A stretch of 64,000 nucleotides of DNA, from the NCBI RefSeq assembly GCF_900107925.1, contig NZ_FNUJ01000011.1, positions 1 through 64,000 of the forward strand, in the 5' to 3' direction. This DNA is from Amycolatopsis pretoriensis. Lineage in GTDB: Bacteria > Actinomycetota > Actinomycetes > Mycobacteriales > Pseudonocardiaceae. Within the stretch, counting starts at the first letter, position 1; each line of letters opens with the position of its first letter. The translations under genes and the position numbers were made by a program. The notes beneath the pieces were generated by a model. It saw only the letters and a program-made list of their open reading frames with translations. It did no database searches and was not told the DNA's origin. Of this stretch, positions 8,641 to 17,395 are shown one piece after another.

Positions 8641-8873
8641 CCATCGCCGCCGCGCTGGGCTCGCCGGTGCGGTTCCACGAGATCACCCGCGCCGAAGCCA
8701 AGGCGGGCATGACGCGGAGCATGCCGGCCGAGCTAGCCGACGACACCCTGGACATCCTCGGCTCGCCGAGCCCGGCCGAAGTGCGCGTCCGCCCCGACGT
8801 CGAGCGGGTCCTCGGCCGGCCGGCGCGCCCCTTCGCCGAGTGGGTCGCGCGCAACGTCGCCGCGTTCCGCTAA
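8631..8873 (+). pseudogene. NmrA/SDR-like NAD(P)H-binding protein, 5'-truncated remnant
   Basis: The reading frame AAAIAAALGSPVRFHEIT.. to WVARNVAAFR is the C-terminal third of an NmrA-like NAD(P)-binding protein, the part following the Rossmann fold. The whole nucleotide-binding N terminus and the start are absent. HxlR and NmrA-like genes are commonly divergent neighbours in actinomycetes, so this and the HxlR remnant look like the two outer ends of one divergent pair joined by a single internal deletion. Its stop codon overlaps the end of the ion-channel gene. Confidence 0.75.
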
Positions 8874-9673
8874 GCGGCGGTCCGGCGCAGCTCGGCGAGC
8901 TCGGCGCGCAGGGCCCGGAGCTCGTCGAGGATCTCCTGGTTCGCCGCGGCCTGGGCTTCGGCCTGCTTCGCCTCTTCCTCGCGGATGTCCTGGCGCAGCT
9001 CGTCTTCCATGCCGCTGACCACCACGGCGATGAAGAGGTTCAGCACCGCGAAGCTCGACACCAGGATGTAGACGACGAAGAAGATCCAGGCCATCGGCGC
9101 CTGTTCCATGATCGTCTTCGCGATGTCCGGCCACGCTTCGCCGGTCATCACCTGGAACAGCGTGAACAGCGACGTGCCGAGGTCGCCGAAGTCGCCCGGG
9201 TCGATGGCGCCGAACAGCTTCGTCGCCATCACCCCGGCCACGAAGATGATCAGCGCGAGCAGGGCGGCGATCGAGGCCATGCCGGGGATCGCGGCGAGCA
9301 GCCCGGAGACGACCTTGCGCATCGACGGCACGACCGAGATCAGCCGCAGCACCCGGAGCACGCGCAACGACCGAAGGACGGCGAACGGCCCGGTCGCCGG
9401 GATCACCGCGATGCCGACGACGAGCAGGTCGAAGACGTTCCAGTTGTCGCGGAAGAAGGCGCCGCGGTAGGCGTAGAACTTCGCCAGCAGCTCGGCGACG
9501 AAGATCCCGAGCGCGATGTGGTCGAGGACGTGCAGGAGGTCGCCGTAGCCGGACATGAGCGACGTCGACGTCTCCATGCCCAGCGTGACCGCGTTGAAGA
9601 CGATCACGGCGATGATGAAGTTCTGGAAGCGGCGGTCTTCGAGGACCTTCGCCACGCGCTCGCGTCCGGTCAA
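8870..9673 (-). CDS. Voltage-gated-type cation channel (BacNaV-like ion transport protein)
   Basis: 267 residues from a TTG preceded by AGGGGG. One six-helix channel subunit that should tetramerise in the membrane. Helices S1-S3 span about residues 15-90. S4 has arginines at every third position (RSLRVLRVLRLISVVPSMRK, about 100-120). S5, a pore loop with filter segment TLFQVMTGEAWPD, and S6 (WIFFVVYILVSSFAVLNLFIAVVV) follow. The C terminus is a charged coiled coil (about 225-265), as in NaChBac. NaChBac has TLESW at the filter; here the equivalent is TGEAW, keeping the key Glu and Trp but changing neighbours. Confidence 0.87.
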   Translation of the reverse strand: MTGRERVAKVLEDRRFQNFIIAVIVFNAVTLGMETSTSLMSGYGDLLHVLDHIALGIFVAELLAKFYAYRGAFFRDNWNVFDLLVVGIAVIPATGPFAVLRSLRVLRVLRLISVVPSMRKVVSGLLAAIPGMASIAALLALIIFVAGVMATKLFGAIDPGDFGDLGTSLFTLFQVMTGEAWPDIAKTIMEQAPMAWIFFVVYILVSSFAVLNLFIAVVVSGMEDELRQDIREEEAKQAEAQAAANQEILDELRALRAELAELRRTAA

Positions 9674-9732
9674 GGCCGCCCCCTGCTTGGTTCAAGGATC
9701 AGTAAACGCAGGGATGGTAGCCGGGCGGGTAC

Positions 9733-10560
9733 TCAGCGCTCCTCGGGTGCCAGCCGCCAGAAGGCCGAGACCGGGCCGACCTTGGCGCCCATCGGGTAGG
9801 CGTGCTCGACCGCGTGCGAGACGAACCACTTGCCGTAGCGGGCGGCCTCGACCACCGACATGCCCTTGGCCAGGCCCGCGGTGAGGGCCGACGCCATGGT
9901 GTCGCCCGCGCCGTGCGTGTGCTGGGTCGGGTACCGCTCGCCCGGCAGCTCCACGAACGTCGAGCCGTCGAAGAGCAGGTCGACGCACTCGGGGTCGGCC
10001 TGCAGGTGACCGCTCTTGACCAGGACGTACCGCGGGCCCATCCGCTGCAGGACCACCGCCGCGGTGTGCATGCCCTCGCGGTCCTTGACCGTCATGCCGG
10101 TGAGCAGGCGGACCTCGTCGAGGTTCGGCGTCAAGACCGTCGCACGCGGGAGCAGCTCGTCGCGCAGGGCGTGCAGGCCCGCCTCGTCGAACAGCGGGTG
10201 GCCGTGCATCGACGCCGCCACCGGGTCGACGACGAACGGGATCTTCTCGTCGCGGCCGATCTCCGCCTTGTCACACGCGGCGGCGACGGCGTTGATGATC
10301 TCGGCCGACGCCAGCATGCCGGTCTTCGCCGCGCCGACACCCATGTCCGCCGCGACGGCCTCGATCTGCCCGGCCACGATGTGCGGCGGCAGGTCCGCGC
10401 GGTCGTGCACACCCAGGGTGTTCTGCACCGTGACGGCGGTGACCGCGACCAGGCCGTGCACACCGCAGGTCAGGAACGTGCGCAGGTCCGCCTGGAGACC
10501 GGCGGCGCCGCCGGAGTCCGATCCGGCGATGGTCAACGCGGTGGGCGGGCTCGTCGTCAT
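9733..10560 (-). CDS. thiD: Bifunctional HMP kinase / HMP-phosphate kinase, copy 1
   Basis: 275 residues from ATG at 10560. ThiD phosphorylates hydroxymethylpyrimidine twice to give HMP-PP for ThiE. Ribokinase-fold motifs: ALTIAGSDSGGAAGLQADLRTF at the N terminus, AVTVQNTLGV, KTGMLAS, VVDPVAASMHGHPL, TPNLDEVRLLTG and the anion-hole/catalytic HTHGAGDTMASAL. It is a paralogue of the thiD cotranscribed with thiC at 13064. This copy stands alone without a riboswitch and has a DasR-like site 14 bp upstream of its start. Confidence 0.93.
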   Translation of the reverse strand: MTTSPPTALTIAGSDSGGAAGLQADLRTFLTCGVHGLVAVTAVTVQNTLGVHDRADLPPHIVAGQIEAVAADMGVGAAKTGMLASAEIINAVAAACDKAEIGRDEKIPFVVDPVAASMHGHPLFDEAGLHALRDELLPRATVLTPNLDEVRLLTGMTVKDREGMHTAAVVLQRMGPRYVLVKSGHLQADPECVDLLFDGSTFVELPGERYPTQHTHGAGDTMASALTAGLAKGMSVVEAARYGKWFVSHAVEHAYPMGAKVGPVSAFWRLAPEER

Positions 10561-10573
10561 ACTTTTCCCGACT

Positions 10574-10589
10574 TCTGGTCTAGGCCAAT
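10574..10589. promoter_or_regulatory. Possible DasR-type operator (dre-like)
   Basis: TCTGGTCTAGGCCAAT resembles the Streptomyces dre consensus built around TGGTCTAGACCA, with one mismatch in that core. It lies in the 103-bp gap between divergent thiD and the secreted phospholipase-like gene. The regulator itself is not in the window. Confidence 0.35.
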
Positions 10590-10634
10590 CGGCCGCTTTT
10601 CCTTCATCAAGAGTCAACCACGGTGAGACATTGT

Positions 10635-10651
10635 GAACGTTACTCACGTTC
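10635..10651 (+). promoter_or_regulatory. Inverted repeat just before the PLC-like gene
   Basis: GAACGT and ACGTTC separated by five bases, ending one base before the ribosome site GAAGGAG of the gene at 10664. It could be an operator or an mRNA stem close to the start codon. Confidence 0.4.
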
Positions 10652-10663
10652 GAAGGAGCCTGG

Positions 10664-11674
10664 ATGAAGCTCTTCTCGGTGGCCCTCCTCACGGCAGCTC
10701 TCACGTTCTCGGGGGCGACTGCCGCCCACGCGGACAGCCCGAAGCTCTCCCACGTCACGACGGTCGGCGTGCACAACACGTACGACCCGGCGGCCTACGG
10801 TTACCTGGCCCAGGCGCTCGACGCCGGGTCGTCGCTGATCGAGCTGGACGTCTGGCCGGACTTCATCACCCACGAGTGGAAGGTCAGCCACTCGAACCCG
10901 TTGGGGAACAACAACAACTGCGTCGCGGCCACCTCGGCGTCGCAGCTGTACACCGGTGGCAAGAACAAGAACCTCGAGTACTGCCTCGACGACATCCGGA
11001 TCTGGCTGGCCGCCCACCCGGGGCACACGCCGATCACGCTCAAGCTGGAGATGAAGACCGGCTTCTCGGACAACACCGGCATGGGCCCGGACGAGCTGGA
11101 CGCCACGTTCCGCTCGCACCTCGGCAGCGTCGCGTTCCGCCCGGCCGAGCTGCTCGGGACCTACGCCACGCTCGACGACGCGTCCAAAGCGGACAACTGG
11201 CCGTCGGTGGACGCGTTGCGGGGCCGGGTGATCACCGAGATCATCCCGGGCACGGTCGAGGAGGGGAACCCGACCGACACGCTGAAGACCGACGTCGAGT
11301 ACGCGCGCTACCTGGTCGGGCTCAAGAACGCGGGCAAGCTGGGCGACGCGAACATCTTCCCGACCGTGCACGGCGCGGCCGGCGGTGACCCGCGGGACAA
11401 GTACACCGCCGACCTCAAGCCGTGGTTCGTGGTGTTCGACGGCGACGCGAACGCGTGGGTCACGCAGACCGGGCCGTGGTGGTACGACGCCAACCACTAC
11501 TACGTCGTGATGACCGACGGGCAGAACGTCGCGCCGGCCATCGACGCCCACAACCCGACGGTCGACCAGGCCAACCAGCGCGTCGCCGACCTGGCGAAGC
11601 AGCACGCGTCGGTGATCACCTCGGACTGGACCGGGCTCACGACGGTGCTGCCCCAGGTGCTCGCGCGGGGTTAG
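10664..11674 (+). CDS. Secreted PI-PLC-like phosphodiesterase
   Basis: 336 residues with a Sec signal peptide (MKLFSVALLTAALTFSGATAAHA, cleavage after AHA). The mature part resembles calcium-dependent PI-PLC or glycerophosphodiester phosphodiesterase TIM barrels: catalytic-type histidine in VGVHNTYD (HNTY), metal ligands in IELDVWPD, second histidine region in KVSHSNP, then ITLKLEMKTG. It probably cleaves a phosphodiester lipid headgroup outside the cell. GAAGGAG lies 5 bases before ATG. Its stop overlaps the end of the convergent oxidoreductase by 4 bp. Confidence 0.8.
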   Translation: MKLFSVALLTAALTFSGATAAHADSPKLSHVTTVGVHNTYDPAAYGYLAQALDAGSSLIELDVWPDFITHEWKVSHSNPLGNNNNCVAATSASQLYTGGKNKNLEYCLDDIRIWLAAHPGHTPITLKLEMKTGFSDNTGMGPDELDATFRSHLGSVAFRPAELLGTYATLDDASKADNWPSVDALRGRVITEIIPGTVEEGNPTDTLKTDVEYARYLVGLKNAGKLGDANIFPTVHGAAGGDPRDKYTADLKPWFVVFDGDANAWVTQTGPWWYDANHYYVVMTDGQNVAPAIDAHNPTVDQANQRVADLAKQHASVITSDWTGLTTVLPQVLARG

Positions 11675-12594
11675 ACCGTCAGCACGAGCTTGCCGGACAC
11701 CCGGCCGGATTCACCCAGTTCGTGCGCCTTGGCGGCGTCCTCCAGCGGGAAGGTCTGCTCGACGCGGACCTTCAGCTGACCGGCCTCGATCAGTTCGACG
11801 AGGCCGGTCAGCCCGCCGCGGTCCGGCTCGACCAGGATCCGCTCGGTGCGGACATCGCGTTCGGCGGCTTCTCGTGCGACGCGGTCCGCGACGCCACTGG
11901 GCACGCCGATCAGCAGGCCGCCCTCCTTGATGGCGGGGAGCCAGCGCAGGTCGCTGTCCTCGCCGACCAGTCCGAAGTAGACGTCCACATCGGACGTGTG
12001 TGCTTCCGGGTCGTGGTAGTCGATGGGTTCGTCGACGCCGAGTTCGCGCAGCAGGTCGTGCTTGCCGGCGCTGGCCGTGCCGATGACGTGCGCGCCGCGC
12101 GCCTTGGCGATCTGCACGGCCAGGTGCCCGACCCCGCCCGCGGCGGCGTCGATGAACACTCGCTGTCCGCTTTGGACGTTCGCGACGTCGACAAGTCCTT
12201 GCCACGCGGTGAGCCCGGCGAGGGGGAGTGCGGCGGCCTCGGCGAACGACAGCCCGGCCGGCTTGCGCACGAAGTGCCGCGAGGGCGCGGTGACGTATTC
12301 CGCGTAGGCGTTGGCCGGGCGCGGGAACCACGGCATGCCGAGGACTTCGTCGCCTTCCCGGACGCCGGTCGCGCCGAAGCCGGCCTCTTCGACGACACCG
12401 GCGACGTCCCACCCGACGGTGAACGGCGGCTCGCCGAGGAACCCGCCGCCCGCGCGCACCTTCCAGTCGACGGGGTTGACGCCGGCGGCCCGCACCCGCA
12501 CCAGGACCTCCGTCGGCCCGGGTTCCGGCCGCGGTGCCTCGGTGACGCGGAGCACCTCCGGTCCGCCGAGTGCCTGCTGGGTCACGATGCGCAT
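11671..12594 (-). CDS. NADP-dependent oxidoreductase (quinone-reductase-like MDR)
   Basis: 307 residues. Zinc-free medium-chain dehydrogenase/reductase: GroES-like N domain (VLVRVRAAGVNPVDWKVRAG), then the nucleotide fold with VFIDAAAGGVGHLAVQIAKARGAHVIGTAS (AAxGGVG). No zinc-ligand cysteine pattern is seen. It would reduce an activated alkene or quinone using NADPH. AAGGAG precedes the ATG. It is divergent from an HxlR regulator at 12686, which very probably controls it. Confidence 0.88.
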   Translation of the reverse strand: MRIVTQQALGGPEVLRVTEAPRPEPGPTEVLVRVRAAGVNPVDWKVRAGGGFLGEPPFTVGWDVAGVVEEAGFGATGVREGDEVLGMPWFPRPANAYAEYVTAPSRHFVRKPAGLSFAEAAALPLAGLTAWQGLVDVANVQSGQRVFIDAAAGGVGHLAVQIAKARGAHVIGTASAGKHDLLRELGVDEPIDYHDPEAHTSDVDVYFGLVGEDSDLRWLPAIKEGGLLIGVPSGVADRVAREAAERDVRTERILVEPDRGGLTGLVELIEAGQLKVRVEQTFPLEDAAKAHELGESGRVSGKLVLTV

Positions 12595-12685
12595 CTCTGC
12601 TCTCCTTCTTCCTGGGGTCGCCTCCTATACTCGGAGCGTTCGTCACTTTTCGCCAGAAGGCACTTGTTCGTAAAGTAGGTACCTC
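12595..12685. promoter_or_regulatory. Divergent promoter region oxidoreductase/HxlR
   Basis: This 91-bp gap is A+T-richer than its surroundings and holds repeated GTTCGT elements (near 12639 and 12666) followed by TAAAGTAGGTAC. HxlR regulators typically bind GTA-rich repeats overlapping such promoters, so this is the likely operator; the exact half-sites are not clear. Confidence 0.5.
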
Positions 12686-13081
12686 GTGGAAACCAGCTGT
12701 GACCAGGACGGACCCTGGGACGTGTACCTCCGGAGCTGCCCGTGCCGGGACGTTCTGGACCTCTTGGCCAACAAGTGGACGGCCCTGATGCTGGGCGCGC
12801 TGGCCCGCGGCCCGCACCGCTTCGGCGAGCTGCGCCGGGCGGTCGACGGCATCAGCCAGAAGATGCTGACGCAGAACTTGCGCCAGCTGGAGCGCGACGG
12901 CTTCTTGACGCGCACGGTGTACCCGACGACGCCCCCGACGGTGGAGTACGCGCTGACGGAGATGGGCACGGAGGTGGGGGCGCACTTGATCGCGCTGAGC
13001 GCGTGGAGCCAGGCGAACTTCGACCGGATCCGCTCGTCACGCGAGGAGTACGACGGCCGGGAGCTAGCGCCGGTCCGGTAG
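12686..13081 (+). CDS. HxlR-family transcriptional regulator
   Basis: 131 residues, GTG start. The family cysteine (SCPCRDVLDLLANKWT) precedes a winged helix: RFGELRRAVDGISQKMLTQNLRQLERDGFLTRTVYPTTPPTVEYALTEMG. HxlR proteins sense quinones, aldehydes or redox stress; the adjacent divergent quinone-reductase-like gene fits this. Intact, in contrast to the HxlR remnant at 8481. The 3' end overlaps the end of convergent thiD by 18 bp. Confidence 0.92.
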   Translation: METSCDQDGPWDVYLRSCPCRDVLDLLANKWTALMLGALARGPHRFGELRRAVDGISQKMLTQNLRQLERDGFLTRTVYPTTPPTVEYALTEMGTEVGAHLIALSAWSQANFDRIRSSREEYDGRELAPVR

Positions 13082-13860
13082 CACCCAGAACGGCGAGACG
13101 GGCCCGACGCCCGCACCGAGCGGGTAGGACTCCGCCACGCAGCGCTCGATGAACTTCTTGCCCGCCGCCACCGCGTCCGGCACCGAGGCGCCCTTCGCCA
13201 GCGACGACGTGATCGCCGAGGCCATCGTGTCGCCGCCGCCGTGGGTGTTGTCCGTCTCGAACCTCGGGCCGCTCAACGAAACGTACTCGCGGCCGTCGGT
13301 GAGGAGGTCGACGCAGGTGCTGCCGGTCATGTGGCCGCCCTTGACGAGGACCCACCGCGACCCGAACTCCAGCAGCGCCTCGGCCGCCGCGCGCTGGGAC
13401 GCCGGGTCGGACACCGAAATCCCCGTCAGCAGGCCGACTTCGTCCAGGTTCGGTGTGATCAGCGTCGCGCGCGGGAACAGCTCCGTGCGGATCGCCTCGA
13501 GGGCGTCCTCCCGCAGCAGCGCGTGCCCGGTCATCGACGCCGCCACCGGGTCGACCACCAGCGGGCCGACCTCGACCTCGTCCAGGGTCTTCGCCACCGC
13601 GCGGATGATCTCGGCCGTCGCCAGCATCCCGGTCTTCGCCGCGTTGACGCCCATGTCGGACGCCACCGCCTTGATCTGCGCGGTGACGACGTCCGCCGGG
13701 ATCTCCGTGAAGCCTTGCACGCCAAGGGAATTCTGCACGGTCACCGCGGTCAGCGCGACGAGCCCGTGCACCCCGTGCGCGAAGAACGTCCGCAGGTCCG
13801 CCTGGATGCCCGCACCACCGCCGGAGTCCGAGCCGGCGATGGTGAGGGCGGTGGGTGGTG

Positions 13861-13864
<4 letters not shown>
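13064..13864 (-). CDS. thiD: Bifunctional HMP kinase / HMP-phosphate kinase, copy 2
   Basis: 266 residues. Motifs as in the first copy: GSDSGGGAGIQADLRTF, VQNSLGVQGF, KTGMLAT, VVDPVAASMTGHAL, ITPNLDEVGLLTG and NTHGGGDTMASAI. The glycine of the usual GAGD becomes GGGD here. Its GTG start overlaps the thiC stop (GTGA), so it is translationally coupled to thiC and under the thiC riboswitch. This is the pathway-linked copy by context. Confidence 0.95.
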
Positions 13865-15495
<1,631 letters not shown>

Positions 15496-15504
15496 CGACT
15501 TTCA

Positions 15505-15603
15505 CTCCCTACGCCGGCATTACCCGGTCAGGTTCATGCGGTCGGTGACGCCTGCGAAACGCAAGTCACCCTCTCAGCCCGCCATGGCGCGAGCTCCCGC
15601 GTT
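15505..15603 (-). promoter_or_regulatory. TPP riboswitch upstream of thiC
   Basis: Read on the minus strand the segment contains CGGGCTGAGAGGGTGAC, then GAACCTGACCGGGTAATGCC and GGCGTAGGGAG, the hallmark TPP aptamer elements in the right order. A longer optional P3 arm lies between the two halves. As at thiO, the aptamer's last strand (AGGGAG) serves as the apparent ribosome site for thiC. Confidence 0.93.
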
Positions 15604-15648
15604 GGTGTTGTGCCACCGACCATGCCACGCCGGAGCGCGATACTCAAG

Positions 15649-16560
15649 TCACCCGACCAACTCTGCCGGTGTGGCGTAGACGTCGACCATCGCTCCGTTG
15701 CGCAGCACGGTGATCGGCAGTGCGGTGCCGATCACCTCCGCGAACAGCTGGCGCTGGATGCCCTGGGCGTCCGAGACGCGGGTGCGCCCGACCGTCAGCA
15801 CGAGATCGCCGGCGCGCAGGCCCGCCCGGTCGGCCGGGCCGCCGGAGACGACTTCGCGCACCCGCAGCCCGGCGCGCTGCCCGGTGCGCTCGGCGACGTC
15901 GTCCGGCAGCGGCGCGGGCACGCCGACGACGCCGAGGTACGCGCGCCGCACCCGGCCCTCGACGACGAGCGTGTCGATGATCCGCCGGGTGGTCGCGTTG
16001 ATCGGCACGGCGAGGCCGAGCCCGACGCCGGCGACGGCGGTGTTGACGCCGACGACCCGGCCGGCGGAGTCGGCGAGCGCGCCACCGGAGTTGCCCGGGT
16101 TGAGGGCGGCGTCGGTCTGGATGACGTCCTCGATCACCCGCCCGGCGCGGCCGTGGCGCACCGGCAGCGCCCGGCCGAGCGCGCTGACGACCCCGGCGGT
16201 GACGGTGCCGGAGAACCCGAGCGGGCTCCCGATGGCCACGACCAGCTGCCCGACGACGAGCCGGTCCGCGTCGCCGAGCACGGCCGCCGACGGAGTTTCA
16301 CCGCGCGCCCGCAGCACGGCGAGGTCGGACAGCGGATCGGCACCGACGACGTCGAAGGGCACTTCGCTGCCGTCGGCGAAGGTCGCGACGCCGCGGCGGT
16401 GATCGGCGACGACGTGGGCGTTGGTGAGCAGGTGGCCGTCCTCGGCGAAGACGACGGCCGACCCGCTGCCGCGCGCGAGCTGCACCCCGGCGACGTGCGG
16501 GGTGACGGTCTTGGCGACGGTGCTGACCGCGCGCGAGTAGGCGTCCATCGCATCTTCCAT
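15649..16560 (-). CDS. HtrA/DegP-like trypsin-fold serine protease with PDZ domain
   Basis: 303 residues from the ATG at 16560, preceded by AGGTG; longer readings add an implausible basic N terminus. Catalytic triad: His in LLTNAHVV, Asp in DPLSDLAVL, Ser in NPGNSGGAL. A PDZ domain occupies about residues 205-300 (GLRVREVVSGGPADRAGLRAGDLVLTVG). Unlike most HtrA proteins there is no signal peptide or transmembrane anchor at the chosen start, which implies a cytoplasmic protein. Lies upstream of the thiC riboswitch on the same strand. Confidence 0.87.
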   Translation of the reverse strand: MEDAMDAYSRAVSTVAKTVTPHVAGVQLARGSGSAVVFAEDGHLLTNAHVVADHRRGVATFADGSEVPFDVVGADPLSDLAVLRARGETPSAAVLGDADRLVVGQLVVAIGSPLGFSGTVTAGVVSALGRALPVRHGRAGRVIEDVIQTDAALNPGNSGGALADSAGRVVGVNTAVAGVGLGLAVPINATTRRIIDTLVVEGRVRRAYLGVVGVPAPLPDDVAERTGQRAGLRVREVVSGGPADRAGLRAGDLVLTVGRTRVSDAQGIQRQLFAEVIGTALPITVLRNGAMVDVYATPAELVG

Positions 16561-16640
16561 GAGGGCACCTCGATTACACCGTTGCAGGTACTTCAAGTGT
16601 GCGCCTGGGTGGGCGGGAAGTCCGTTCGCTGCTGGTGAAC

Positions 16641-17234
16641 TCAGCTCTCGAGCGCCACGGTGACGCCGAAGCCGATCAGCAGTCCGCCCGACGTCCGCTC
16701 GAGCCACCGCTTCACGTTCTCGCGCCGCAGCCAGCGCCCGAGCCGGGTGACGAGCAGCGCCAGCGCCGAGTACCAGACGACGTCGACGGCGATCCAGGCC
16801 GCGACGCAGACCAGCAGCGCGCCGGCGCCCGCGTGCGCCGGGACGAACTGCGGCAGGAACGACAGCGCGAACACGCCCGCCTTCGGGTTGCTGACGTTCG
16901 TGATCAGGCCGGCCCGGAAGCCCGCGCCGGCTCGGACCTCCCTCTCATCGGCCGAATTCCGGAAGAACAGGGCCTTGGCTCCGAGGTAGATCAGGAAGAG
17001 CGCGCCCGCGAACCGCAGAACGTCGTACGCGGTCTGCGAAGCGGCGAGGAGCGCGGTCAGGCCGAACACGGCGGCGAGGCCCCAGAACGCCACCCCGGCC
17101 TCGATCCCGCCGATGGTCGCGAAGGCGTTGCGCTTCGACCCGCGGGAAGCCTGCTTGATCAGCATCACCGTCGCCGGGCCGGGAACCATCGCGATGAGGA
17201 AGGCGGCGGGGATGAAGGCGAGCAGGTTCGGCAT
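16641..17234 (-). CDS. LysE/RhtB-family amino-acid exporter
   Basis: 197 residues from ATG at 17234. Six hydrophobic helices in the LysE pattern: N-terminal FIPAAFLIAMVPGPATVMLIKQASRGSKRNAFATIGGIEAG contains the family PGP motif in helix 1 and the G-x-x-x-G of helix 2; FRAGLITNVSNPKAGVFALSFLPQFV is the conserved NPK block. Family members export basic amino acids, threonine or homoserine lactones in exchange for protons. No LysR-type regulator is next to it. Confidence 0.9.
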   Translation of the reverse strand: MPNLLAFIPAAFLIAMVPGPATVMLIKQASRGSKRNAFATIGGIEAGVAFWGLAAVFGLTALLAASQTAYDVLRFAGALFLIYLGAKALFFRNSADEREVRAGAGFRAGLITNVSNPKAGVFALSFLPQFVPAHAGAGALLVCVAAWIAVDVVWYSALALLVTRLGRWLRRENVKRWLERTSGGLLIGFGVTVALES

Positions 17235-17395
17235 CACCCGATCGTCGTCGGCGCCGGACACGGTGGGCAAGCGGTTTACCGGACCAGTGACCGTCAGTGG
17301 TTCACCGGATCGGACCACGCGCCCGTGAAGATCCGGCGGGCAGACTCCCAAGGCGCTTCTGTAACGGTGCAGAGGCGATCTTCTGTGGGGTTGAT

